Positions 32,451 to 42,640 of a stretch of 64,000 nt of DNA are shown one piece after another. The translations under genes and the position numbers were made by a program. The notes under the pieces were generated by a model, which did not search any database, was not told the origin of the DNA, and saw only the letters and a program-made list of their open reading frames with translations. This stretch comes from Agapetus fuscipes (Eukaryota > Arthropoda > Insecta > Trichoptera > Glossosomatidae), in the NCBI GenBank assembly GCA_951799405.1, contig OX637353.1, positions 7,130,001 to 7,194,000 of the forward strand, written 5' to 3'. Every line of letters starts with the position of its first letter. The first letter of the stretch is position 1.

Positions 32451-34335
32451 TGTAAAGATCTGACTCCATCTATATTCGTTTATACATCCGTAATTCTGTA
32501 CAAAGTATAATATATCTTTCTATGGTACTTAAAAACTTGGAACAAAAAAAGGTACCCTCATAAAAAAAACCTTGAGCTGTCCTTTGACAACTCCATTGCT
32601 GGGTTGAATTCAGCTTCGATCTGTTTCCCGGGAGTGACGCGTCTCTTCTAGATAAAATCTGAAAATTGCTGTTTAATATTTGATTTGTGGGTGTTTGTGT
32701 GGAGATGGAGCTGAAGATGGACCTGAGATGCTGCCGGGAGAAAATAATTAGGCTGATTGCACTAAAAATAACTAATGTCGCGACATTAATACAAACTTAA
32801 AACCAGTGGCGTGTTCCTGTCCGTGAGTAAAGCGGTTTGCACAATTATTTTTCTACCATTCGAATTTCGATTGGTTAAGGCATTATTTATGGGGATGTGG
32901 AAAGGTCTTTCGTAGTCTGTGCTTCGGGTCTTCCACCCATATCGGGTTTTCCCGATATTGAGGTGCACCAGGAACAGGTTATGGAGTAGATATTTCCACA
33001 ATTATTGTTTTGCCAGGTTTTCTTTATTTTGGCATCTGTCTCGGGTCTACTTGGCCGGACTTGCTGAGCATCAGACGGTGCCATGGTATTGCGAATTTTG
33101 GTGGAATGATGGGGTAAATTAGAAGCTGTCTTCCCTAACAAAAGCAGCTTGGAATAGAGTATGGAGTAGGCGCGCGTTAAGTTTTGGTAACGGGAATGCT
33201 GAAATATCCGACCCAGTGGGGTAACACTTAGTCGAAGCTGGTGACAAGACTTCCTTTCCTTTTTTCCAAAAATTAGCGTGCTAAAGTCCTGTGACGATTC
33301 TTTGGTAGAAGAGAGAGAGCGTCAAGCTTGTAAACCGATCGGTTAATCTCACTTCGGGGTCGCAAGTCCCCGACTTCTCCATTGGAGCTAGCAGGCAGAT
33401 TTTCTACTTAGAGGTGGGATTTTTAATTAAAATAATTATGGGGTGGGTGGAGGTAGATTTTTCATATTATTATAAATATTTTATACGTAATATATTTAGA
33501 CGCAATGTAATTTATTCATATTGTTATTATAATGTTATTTTGTAAATTTATGTAATCTGTCAAATAAAAAGACTAACAAAAATTAACACATCAAGTAACT
33601 TTTCGCGATCTACGTCCCCCCTTTTTCCTTGTTCCCTATTTTGTATACGCCCTTGAATACGTTGACTGCCGTGTTTTTTTTCTATACGCCGTGACCTTAC
33701 CAGAGCGGGTTCTAGTAATTTCACAGAAAACAAAATCCCATTAAAAATTAAAGTCACTTGTTTTAAAATCGGTTTTAATATCATATAGTCATTTTACAAT
33801 ACACGTAACTTAAATCTCGTAAGCTTTTTAATTATAATTTTGAATTTACAATTTAGTTAGAAAATGCGTATGTTCCACACCAAACGATAACGAATTTGGG
33901 TTTGCCACTAAAGTAGATTTTGAAACGGTAAAACAAAAAATCACACAACGTTCTGTTTCATAATCTTCCACACGACGAGCAGTCCTAACCTTAGCTAGAC
34001 GATCACCTGAGGAGCCAGCGAGGGAACCTTTCACCTTCCAAGATCTCTGATCTTTCTTCGTCAACGAAGGAGTACCAGTATCTACCAGCGTTCCTAGATC
34101 TCTGATTGACCTTCACCTTCATCATGGACCAAGGAAGGGTCTTCAACAGTCTCTCTGAGAGGGAAGATCTCACCATTTGGAGAACTATGGAGACCTCATC
34201 ATTTAAATGTTATGGAGGCAGGAGCACGGCCTTTGGCTCGCCTGTACCACCATACCATAACACCATTTCCAGAATACCCAAGATGGACCACTCGTCCACT
34301 ACTCCATCTTTTCATCAGGGGGGGGGAACATTACA
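32451..34335 (+). repeat. 5' LTR, 1885 bp
   Basis: Begins TGTAAAGATCTGACTCC and ends GGGGGAACATTACA. It carries a candidate polyadenylation word (AAATAAAAAGAC near 33562). Short frames inside it are identical in both LTRs and are not separate genes. It is unusually long for an element with a 2.3-kb interior. Confidence 0.92.
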
Positions 34336-34337
34336 GT

Positions 34338-34356
34338 TGGTATCCGTGACCAAGGA
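34338..34356 (+). promoter_or_regulatory. Candidate primer-binding site
   Basis: TGGTATCCGTGACCAAGG starts two bases after the 5' LTR. It begins TGG, the complement of the CCA end of a tRNA. The tRNA was not assigned with confidence. Confidence 0.6.
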
Positions 34357-35403
34357 TCGTTTGGTTAGACAAGTGGAACATGCGTATTTTGTTAAAAATT
34401 CAATAGTAAATCAGTAAAATCCCTTTTAAATATCTTAAATCGAAAATGTCACGGTTACTGAATTAATTTTTGATAAAAATTTAATAATAAATTGTAAAAT
34501 CGAGTATTAACTTCTTAAAGCGAAAATTTAACTAGTAAAAGAATAACGTATTTTAAATGTTTAACGTATCTAAAAAACTCAATAATAGTTTAGTAAAATC
34601 GCGTTTAAATTTCTTTAATTGAAAACTTCACGAGTAAAATGTTAACGTATCTTTCTTAAAAATTTAATAGTTGATTTGTAAAGTCGCATTTAATTTTATG
34701 AAATCTAAAACTTCGCGAGAAAAAAAGAGTGTATTTTAAATTTGGTTAAAATCGCCTAGGGCTGCTTTTTTACGCGCGCGGCCCTGATCTTGCTGCGACA
34801 CATGTGTCGATTTTTTTGTGATCTTAGAATTTTGGTCTGGGGTCGAGGCAAGGGTTTTTTTTTGTTCATTATTTCCACTTTGGAAATAATTTATTGCCTT
34901 CCTTCATTTGAAAAAGGTTTTGAACTTGTTTGAAACAAGGATTTGTTGTTTTAGGAATACTATTTCAATATTAAGATGAATGCAAGATGTGTTTAAACGC
35001 GTAAGAAAGAAACCCTTAGTTCAAATAATATTATCGTTTTTGTTTTAAAAACCATAAATCCCGAGCCAATGTGATAAAATTTTATAACTTGCGTCGTTTC
35101 AAGTGAGAGTTATAGTTTATTTTTTTGCTTTCGTGTGAGTGATATAGGTTTTCATGTGAACAAAATATATTTTAAGTGTTGAGTGTTTTTATATTTTGGG
35201 TGAAGTGATTTTGTGATATACGTGCGTTTAGTTTATTAGAAATAATAATATACTTGAGTGACTTACATAATATATCTTATTAAGTTCGAAAAACGAACGT
35301 CATAAGTGATCATTGAGTGATTGTATTTGCTTTGTGTTGTTTTGAGGTGCAACAGAATTTGTCGTAATTTGGAAGCTTTTGGAAGGCATTTTTTTTAAAA
35401 TAA
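34357..35403 (+). other. Long untranslated leader of the LTR element
   Basis: About 1 kb of AT-rich sequence between the primer-binding site and the gag-like start. Positions 34380-34740 contain five diverged repeats of a unit with AAATTCAATAGTAAATTAGTA and GTTTAAATTTCTTAAA-like words, spaced about 70-80 bp apart. There is no open frame. Confidence 0.55.
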
Positions 35404-36108
35404 ATGGAAAAACAGATGGAGACGATTCTTCCATTGAAAATTGAGAGGCCGATATTCGCGGGGTTTGACGAATACCCTTTACGGTTCTTAGAAGAATTGG
35501 AAACATTTATAAGACTAACGGATGCCGGGGGACGTGCAATGCAGGTTGTTGATGAATGTTTGATTGGAAATGCTCGGCTATGGGCGGATATTTATCGTTC
35601 AAAATGGGCATGTTTTGCAGAATTCAAGAAAGACTTTTTGAAACGATATTGGGGATATATTGAGCAGCGAGAGGCGAGGATAAAAATATTAACAGGAAAA
35701 TGGGACCCTCAAGGAAACAAAGATATGGTGGAACATTTCTGCGAGCATTACATGCTGTCGCAATCCGTGATACCACCCCAGGATAAAACCCAAGCTGTTG
35801 AAGACGTGATGAGACATTATCCAGACGATGTATGGAGAATGTGGAGTGTGACCGGAAAATCTACAGCCTGTGAAGCCGCTGAATACCTGAGGATGATACA
35901 AGACATAGAGGAAATCACGAGAGCTAGAGTGAACTCAACCGCAGAGGATTCCAGATGTCCTAAACATGAAGAGTCATGTCCACGAAAGACGAATGCTGAC
36001 TACACCAAGCGGAGACGAAGGACAAAGTTGCGGCGACGGTTAAAAAGAAATGGGAAGGAGAAGGTCAACGCCTTAAAAGAATTGAACACGATTGCATTTG
36101 AAAAATAA
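35404..36108 (+). CDS. Gag-like protein of the LTR element, 234 aa
   Basis: ATG to TAA with no interruption. Residues 13-150 have the layout of the capsid domain of insect gag proteins related to the Arc/retrotransposon gag fold: PIFAGFDEYPLRFLEELE near the N-terminus, then FKKDFLKRYWG and LTGKWDPQGNKDMVEHF. The fold assignment is by pattern, not alignment. Near residues 184-192 there is a C-x2-H-x3-C cluster that is not a CCHC knuckle. Residues 201-220 are extremely basic (TKRRRRTKLRRRLKRNGKEK), which could substitute for a zinc knuckle in RNA binding. The stop is followed by 551 bp with no protease, reverse transcriptase or integrase. It would be expected to form particles that package the element's own RNA. 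Confidence 0.8.
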   Translation: MEKQMETILPLKIERPIFAGFDEYPLRFLEELETFIRLTDAGGRAMQVVDECLIGNARLWADIYRSKWACFAEFKKDFLKRYWGYIEQREARIKILTGKWDPQGNKDMVEHFCEHYMLSQSVIPPQDKTQAVEDVMRHYPDDVWRMWSVTGKSTACEAAEYLRMIQDIEEITRARVNSTAEDSRCPKHEESCPRKTNADYTKRRRRTKLRRRLKRNGKEKVNALKELNTIAFEK

Positions 36109-36646
36109 TTTTGTCTGATTTTATTTATGACTATTACCTTCAATTGATATAATACGTTGTGCCAATGCGATGATAATATGTTCTGATTTGGAAAATAAAC
36201 ATTACTGATTTATGAACACAAGTGCATATATCATTTTTTATTTTAAATTCTCGCCCACAAAAGTACACGCATAATATTATGTTGAAATGGTCCACGGGGT
36301 AAGACTTTTAGGGGGGAGAAGAGCGAGGGGAGTGGGGACTGACGCAACCCTAAGCGCTTCCAGATGTGTGTGAGATATTGGAAGGAGGAATGCAGCGGAC
36401 AGAGCGAACGACACAACAGAGCAGTGCGGTAACCAAAGCATGGAAATCCAGTGATGGAAAATAAAAATATCGATTGTTCTACAAATTCGTTCGAAGATAA
36501 ACATAAATGAAGTAAAATGATACAAATATTTGTGCGCGAGCTCAATTCGGAAATAATATTGATGCATTAATTATTTTTTTCATATCTTTAACTAAAGAAT
36601 TTTCTGAAAACTTTTCCATTCGTAAACTCTTGAAAACCTTCCATAA
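36109..36646 (+). other. 3' untranslated part of the LTR element
   Basis: No polymerase motif in any frame. Overlapping minus-strand frames at 36243-36567 share the same DNA in two registers and have no family features. Confidence 0.6.
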
Positions 36647-36647
36647 A

Positions 36648-36659
36648 ATTAGGGGGGAA
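36648..36659 (+). promoter_or_regulatory. Polypurine tract
   Basis: AATTAGGGGGGAA lies immediately before the TGTAAAG start of the 3' LTR, the position where plus-strand DNA synthesis is primed. Confidence 0.75.
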
Positions 36660-38543
36660 TGTAAAGATCTGACTCCATCTATATTCGTTTATACATCCGT
36701 AATTCTGTACAAAGTATAATATATCTTTCTATGGTACTTAAAAACTTGGAACAAAAAAAGGTACCCTCATAAAAAAAACCTTGAGCTGTCCTTTGACAAC
36801 TCCATTGCTGGGTTGAATTCAGCTTCGATCTGTTTCCCGGGAGTGACGCGTCTCTTCTAGATAAAATCTGAAAATTGCTGTTTAATATTTGATTTGTGGG
36901 TGTTTGTGTGGAGATGGAGCTGAAGATGGACCTGAGATGCTGCCGGGAGAAAATAATTAGGCTGATTGCACTAAAAATAACTAATGTCGCGACATTAATA
37001 CAAACTTAAAACCAGTGGCGTGTTCCTGTCCGTGAGTAAAGCGGTTTGCACAATTATTTTTCTACCATTCGAATTTCGATTGGTTAAGGCATTATTTATG
37101 GGGATGTGGAAAGGTCTTTCGTAGTCTGTGCTTCGGGTCTTCCACCCATATCGGGTTTTCCCGATATTGAGGTGCACCAGGAACAGGTTATGGAGTAGAT
37201 ATTTCCACAATTATTGTTTTGCCAGGTTTTCTTTATTTTGGCATCTGTCTCGGGTCTACTTGGCCGGACTTGCTGAGCATCAGACGGTGCCATGGTATTG
37301 CGAATTTTGGTGGAATGATGGGGTAAATTAGAAGCTGTCTTCCCTAACAAAAGCAGCTTGGAATAGAGTATGGAGTAGGCGCGCGTTAAGTTTTGGTAAC
37401 GGGAATGCTGAAATATCCGACCCAGTGGGGTAACACTTAGTCGAAGCTGGTGACAAGACTTCCTTTCCTTTTTCCAAAAATTAGCGTGCTAAAGTCCTGT
37501 GACGATTCTTTGGTAGAAGAGAGAGAGCGTCAAGCTTGTAAACCGATCGGTTAATCTCACTTCGGGGTCGCAAGTCCCCGACTTCTCCATTGGAGCTAGC
37601 AGGCAGATTTTCTACTTAGAGGTGGGATTTTTAATTAAAATAATTATGGGGTGGGTGGAGGTAGATTTTTCATATTATTATAAATATTTTATACGTAATA
37701 TATTTAGACGCAATGTAATTTATTCATATTGTTATTATAATGTTATTTTGTAAATTTATGTAATCTGTCAAATAAAAAGACTAACAAAAATTAACACATC
37801 AAGTAACTTTTCGCGATCTACGTCCCCCCTTTTTCCTTGTTCCCTATTTTGTATACGCCCTTGAATACGTTGACTGCCGTGTTTTTTTTCTATACGCCGT
37901 GACCTTACCAGAGCGGGTTCTAGTAATTTCACAGAAAACAAAATCCCATTAAAAATTAAAGTCACTTGTTTTAAAATCGGTTTTAATATCATATAGTCAT
38001 TTTACAATACACGTAACTTAAATCTCGTAAGCTTTTTAATTATAATTTTGAATTTACAATTTAGTTAGAAAATGCGTATGTTCCACACCAAACGATAACG
38101 AATTTGGGTTTGCCACTAAAGTAGATTTTGAAACGGTAAAACAAAAAATCACACAACGTTCTGTTTCATAATCTTCCACACGACGAGCAGTCCTAACCTT
38201 AGCTAGACGATCACCTGAGGAGCCAGCGAGGGAACCTTTCACCTTCCAAGATCTCTGATCTTTCTTCGTCAACGAAGGAGTACCAGTATCTACCAGCGTT
38301 CCTAGATCTCTGATTGACCTTCACCTTCATCATGGACCAAGGAAGGGTCTTCAACAGTCTCTCTGAGAGGGAAGATCTCACCATTTGGAGAACTATGGAG
38401 ACCTCATCATTTAAATGTTATGGAGGCAGGAGCACGGCCTTTGGCTCGCCTGTACCACCATACCATAACACCATTTCCAGAATACCCAAGATGGACCACT
38501 CGTCCACTACTCCATCTTTTCATCAGGGGGGGGGAACATTACA
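36660..38543 (+). repeat. 3' LTR, 1884 bp
   Basis: Matches the 5' LTR throughout, with one base fewer in the T-run near 37470. It ends CATTACA and is followed by the target duplication ACCT. Confidence 0.92.
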
Positions 38544-38547
38544 ACCT

Positions 38548-38735
38548 TTACCAATGACCGGTCACCAAAGGTCCATCCAGCCTTACAGCAACTGGCTCTT
38601 GCTTGAGTATTGGCGCTTTGTAGCGACGACCAAGCACGTACACCTCTGCGGCACTACAAAAAGTGTCATAGACCCCTAGAGTCTTTAGAATCTATGGAGT
38701 CTCCCGCACAGGATTTCTTAAAAAAAAAAAAATGT
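38548..38735 (+). mobile_element. SINE family B, 3' half split by the LTR element, tail type 2
   Basis: Resumes as TTACCAATGACCGGTCACC, GGTCCATCCAGCCTTACAGC and CTCTTGCTTGAGTATTGG. The tail reads GTGTCATAGACCCCTAGAG and ends at TTTCTTAAAAAAAAAAA, matching the 25653-25956 copy. Confidence 0.88.
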
Positions 38736-38739
38736 AAGA

Positions 38740-38870
38740 TAGGTAGATATATTAAATGCAATCCCATAAGCAGACTCGTATAAGTTTCAGCACTTACACA
38801 TACCGCATGCGAACTTACAACATAAAAACCCAATCTTAAATGAATATACCTAAGCCCATAAAAACATTGA
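38740..38870 (-). mobile_element. Interspersed family C fragment (minus strand)
   Basis: On minus: ATTGGGTTTTTATGTTG, TAAGTTCGCATGCGG, GTCTGCTTATGGGATTGC. It has only the 3' half of the family. Confidence 0.7.
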
Positions 38871-39274
38871 TCTAAAAAAAGTTTAAATGAAAAAGATAAA
38901 TAAATACCTCGACTTGTATGATCACTAGAAGCATGATAGGTTTATTTCTCTTAGCATTTTTTTCAATGACGTATATGTGTTGAGAGGCAACCCTGTCTCA
39001 GTTGGTTAGTGATTGCGATCACATACAGCTGCGTTTGCAGAAGAATTTCCAGCATTAGCCCCGCGTGGAGCAGGCGTCTACTCATGAGAGAAATCTCTAC
39101 GATAATAATTACCAAGTACAACTAAGAAAGTAAACATGCAGTCAATGGCTGCTCACATCGCTGATTATTCAATGAGCCCGATGTGAAAATTCTATTATTT
39201 GCTCCTATTGTCCCGTAATGTCCTGTAATTCAGGTACCTATACAACATTGCGTTTTATTAACGCTACTGAAAAT
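38871..39274. other. No gene seen
   Basis: Positions 38990-39120 include CTCAGTTGG and a GC-richer 80-bp stretch, possibly a very old SINE head. Nothing firm. Confidence 0.4.
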
Positions 39275-39282
39275 CAAGATAT

Positions 39283-39512
39283 CAGTGGCGAAGGGTGCCA
39301 TACAAGCCGGTTCCCATCGGTTTCCCGTTTAAAATGAGGCAGAAATGATAATAAAAGCGACTGCATGGTTTCAATGCGGAAAAAATACTTATTGTTTCTT
39401 TGCTTTTAAATGTATTTTTTTTACTTTGCGCCTATATTTTTTAACTACTTTGTTACATTATTTTAAAAGGGAAGCCGATGGGAACCGGCTTGTATGGCAC
39501 CCTTCGCCACTG
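39283..39512. mobile_element. hAT-type MITE with about 50-bp inverted ends
   Basis: The ends CAGTGGCGAAGGGTGCCATA and TATGGCACCCTTCGCCACTG are perfect inverted repeats and continue through AAGCCGGTTCCCATCGG. The 8-bp flanking duplication CAAGATAT/CAAGATAC (39275-39282 and 39513-39520) has one mismatch. CAGTGGCG ends with 8-bp duplications are typical of hAT. The frame inside the 230-bp element is incidental. Confidence 0.88.
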
Positions 39513-39617
39513 CAAGATACACATAACACGAAACCTCTTGCCACGTCTTCTCGAAACCTCTTTCCGCGAACTGGTTGCATGGGGCGAGTGGAAACTAAAT
39601 AGGTTTAAAAAATAATT

Positions 39618-39700
39618 TTACAGGTTAAGTGGTCGGCCTTACGCCAACCACTTAAGTTGAAGTGGAGATTTCCCAGCTCCCCAAGCGGAATACTTTATTT
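39618..39700 (-). mobile_element. SINE family A fragment (minus strand)
   Basis: On minus: GGGGAGCTGGGAAATCTCCA, CTTCAACTTAAGTGGTTGG and CGTAAGGCCGACCACTTAAC. Only the middle of the family remains. Confidence 0.7.
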
Positions 39701-41117
39701 AAAATTCTACTTTTTCTCAGCAGACAAACGTCACAAGTGGTACATATGAATAGGGTCCTTAGCAAAAATAATGTCTTTGACCTGTCGACCCAGCCGTGTG
39801 ATGTCTCAATTTTTTGTGTTTAGAATTTGTGAAGTTTGTGTGTGAAAGTGAATTGTATTATTATCGGAATTGGCCATCATTAACCATTACATCAAAGTAC
39901 CAAGGTGTAAGTACATTATTTTCTTATAAAAAATCGTTAATGTTTATTATATTTTCGATTTTTGAAGCCTCTGTACAAGTTTAAAATTTTCAGACCTTGT
40001 TCCATAAGCTCACGCCCAAGCACCCAGATAAAATCAATTATTGACAATTGCATATCTAAGGTCATTTCTTATACAAAGGCGTGACAGGAATGTGCAGAGT
40101 GGACGGCTATTTATTCATATGGCTGTCATGGATACACGAAAGCTGGGTTTCATTATTACCAGAGCAGTCACTTCTAAAGATGTGTCCTTCTCATATATTT
40201 TTAATTGAAAAGTAAACATTAATACAAAGTATGATTATACACGCACAGATAAAATATCACGTAAATCCAATAACTGACATCCACAAGATATAAAATTCTT
40301 CTTTTCAATCTTGTTTTTTAGAAAAACAGTCTTTAAAATTAAAGTAATATTTAAGAAAGAGAAAAACTTCAATAAAGTTTTACTTAGTACCATTTTTAGT
40401 ACCTACTTTTTCAAAACGTTTTTAAAAAAATAAATATTTAAAATTATCCATACGCTTCACAAGTGGAAGTTTTCGTTATTGTTTGCTACTTCTCTGCTCA
40501 TGACGCGTTGTCGTATTGAATTATGTATGGAACGCCTTGGCTATCGTGACTGACAAAAAAACCAAGACATTGAGTTTTGACAAATCGCAGGCGCATTTTT
40601 GATGCGAATGCATTGAAACCATACTAACAACACATAGGCGTATCTCTCACTTTACTGGAGAGTATAAAATATACATACATAAATACCTACATGCTTTTTT
40701 TCTGTTTTGATATTTTCGAAATTTAAAGATGGTAAAATTATAATGTCCAGCTTTCACTACATTTAAGGAGGTCTTAGATTAGATTAGATTAGATTCCAGC
40801 TGGGCTTGGACCGATTGGGTTTTTATTTAATTAGCAACGATTTGTGAGAGTCTTCTATAGCTTCTTCTTCAAAAAAAATCTCTTCAAAATCGCTTCCTGG
40901 ATCTGCTCCATCCCATTCTTTCCCATCATTATCTTGATGGGAAGGAAAAATTGAGAGATCTTTGCGAGGAAGGAGGATGGGTGCATTGAATGTAAGGTAG
41001 TGCAAGGGAGATAGATAACAGTACTGTAAACATTCACGACAGGTTTTTTTTTACATATTATGCGCGTACAGTTTGTAGAAAATGAGAAAAACGTATTATC
41101 AGATTTCTCGGCAGTAT
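39701..41117. other. No gene; isolated (TTAGA)n relic
   Basis: AT-rich intronic sequence. At 40772-40795 a short TTAGATTAGATTAGATTAG run marks the 3' end of a lost family C copy. Confidence 0.45.
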
Positions 41118-41330
41118 ATGCACCCATACTGTAAAAAATGGTTCACTTTGCCAATGTCACCCCTGCTTCAGGGAAGGTCGGCAAGAGTTGCAGGGCTTAT
41201 GTTCATTTGAGGTTTGGATTCTATTTGTAAGTACACAATCAGCATTTGTAAGCGCGAACTACACGTTTTTATTTGTGGACATACATCTGAGAGCTTTGAA
41301 TGAATATATCCTTGCAACTTAGATTATAGA
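41118..41330 (+). mobile_element. Interspersed family C copy
   Basis: CACCCATACTGTAAAAAATG, CCCTGCTTCAGGGAAGGTCG, GTTGCAGGGCTTATGTTC, TTGAGGTTTGGATTC and ATATCCTTGCAACTTAGAT. No (TTAGA)n at the end. Confidence 0.85.
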
Positions 41331-42047
41331 CGTAAAATTTAATCAGTGATTATTCATTGATTTGAGAAATCGTGGATAAAACATTATAATTTGGTAATTT
41401 CTCAAAGTAAATAAAGTAATTTTAAGGAAATACTCATAACAATCTTCTAAACAACAGGATTATAAATTTTTTTTCAGTGTTTTCTCTATCGTAGAAAATA
41501 GGAAAACAGGTGCATTTATCTGAGAAATCCATGTTAGCTTAGCATGTCACTTATTCAGTTTTACCTTTAAGGTATCGAAATAATTCTTTGCATATCGAAG
41601 TGATTTGAAATCCAGGTTTATGTTGCGCTTCTGCCTGTCATCGGTGCAGTGTTGGAATTCGCAGGAGCGCAATTACAGTGTGATCATTGGGGCAAAAAAG
41701 ATGAGAAACGACGATAAAATCAACGCCCGGCCTCATCTGATGATGAATAATGCAGGCGAGGGGCTTTAATAACCGGGATCCGCGGACAGGCGGGGTTTTA
41801 ATTGTTTTTAGCGATACTTTTTACTTCTGTATGGACTAATACCCATACAGATTTATTATGCGATAACTTGGTACATTATTAAAGCAGACATTCAGCAATG
41901 TTGTTCATTTCTTTCTTGTCATTGTTTTGCTTTCCAGTATCCCTAGTAAGTCAAACGAGCTTTTACTTACAAAGGAAATAATTCCATCCCATAGTTTGGT
42001 TCCTTATATTAGGAGGATTTATTAATAATATTAGGAGGATTTATTCA
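41331..42047. other. No gene; dispersed sequence shared with 11820-12060
   Basis: 41340-41600 resembles 11820-12060 in ordered words. The remainder includes a GC-richer segment at 41620-41800 (GATAAAATCAACGCCCGG, CCGGGATCCGCGGACAGG) with no recognisable frame. Confidence 0.45.
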
Positions 42048-42335
42048 GCGAGCGCTGTTTTTGTGTGAATCAAACCTAAAAAGCCCTCTGCGAGCTTGGT
42101 CGTCGCTATAAAAAGCGTCGATACTCAAGCAATCCCCAATTGATACAGTGTTGGTAAAGGTAGATACTATTACTCTATGGTAGATACCTACCTATATAAT
42201 TTTTTCAACGCAACGAAGAGCATATTTGAAAATATAAAAAGTGTATTTTGTTTGCTCCGCCGGGATTCGAACCCACGACCTTTTATTAACGAGCACGAAG
42301 CGTTACTACTAGACTACGGACCGGTTAAGTGTACA
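42048..42335 (-). mobile_element. SINE family B copy, tail type 1 (minus strand)
   Basis: On minus: ACCGGTCCGTAGTCTAGTAG, B box GGTTCGAATCCCGGCGGAG and the tail CGACCAAGCTCGCAGAGGGC through GATTCACACAAAAACAGCGC. The A box has one change in the TGG. Confidence 0.88.
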
Positions 42336-42354
42336 ACATTACATTCATTATTAC

Positions 42355-42640
42355 TTAGACCAATCAGTAGCTCAGTTGGTAGAGTGCTTGCATTCCATGC
42401 CGAGAGCTCGGGCTCGAATCCCACCTATGGTGTCAGAAATGATTTCTCGTCTTTTTTTAGATTTTTTCTACGATCCCAAAACACCATAAATACCAACTGA
42501 AAAGATTAACAAAGCCTTTACAAAAAATGAAAAATCGTAGAAAAAACGAAGTCCTTCCTTGAAGTTAAAGGGTTGACGTAAAGTTGACTCCATTCCTCTT
42601 AAAATGCGACCTCTTCGGAGTAAAATGGCACACCATTTGT
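42355..42640 (+). mobile_element. SINE family A copy
   Basis: CAGTAGCTCAGTTGGTAGAG, B box GGGCTCGAATCCC, CACCTATGGTGTC, then AAAGATTAACAAAGCCTTT and GAAGTTAAAGGGTTGACG. The 3' end is diverged. Confidence 0.82.

Larger units (their letters stand above)
32451..38543 (+). mobile_element. Gag-only LTR retrotransposon, complete and young
   Basis: Direct repeats of 1885 bp (32451-34335) and 1884 bp (36660-38543) begin TGTAAAG and end CATTACA, giving inverted TGTAA...TTACA ends. They flank a 2324-bp interior. The 4-bp target ACCT is duplicated on both sides (32447-32450 and 38544-38547) and interrupts a B-SINE, so integration is unambiguous. The two LTRs differ, as far as I can read, by one base in a T-run near 33262, implying recent insertion. 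A primer-binding-like site and a polypurine tract are in the correct places. The only interior ORF is gag-like (35404-36108). There is no room for pol, so the element is non-autonomous and must have used enzymes supplied by another element. A 4-bp duplication suggests Ty3/gypsy-type machinery; that is inference. Confidence 0.92.

Noticed and set aside
32786..34064. Small frames inside the LTRs
   Set aside because: They occur identically in both LTRs, lack motifs, overlap one another on both strands and mostly begin with non-ATG codons.
34338..34356. Assignment of the primer-binding site to a specific tRNA
   Set aside because: TGGTATCCGTGACC resembles several insect tRNA 3' ends only partly. 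A tRNA set from the same genome is needed.
36243..36567. Minus-strand frames of about 100 codons after gag
   Set aside because: Two overlapping frames share the same DNA, and neither has retroelement or host motifs.
32451..38543. Tandem segmental duplication or assembly error (32451-34335 repeated at 36660-38543)
   Set aside because: The repeats have TG...CA ends, a primer-site-like sequence, a polypurine tract and a 4-bp target duplication, so they are LTRs.
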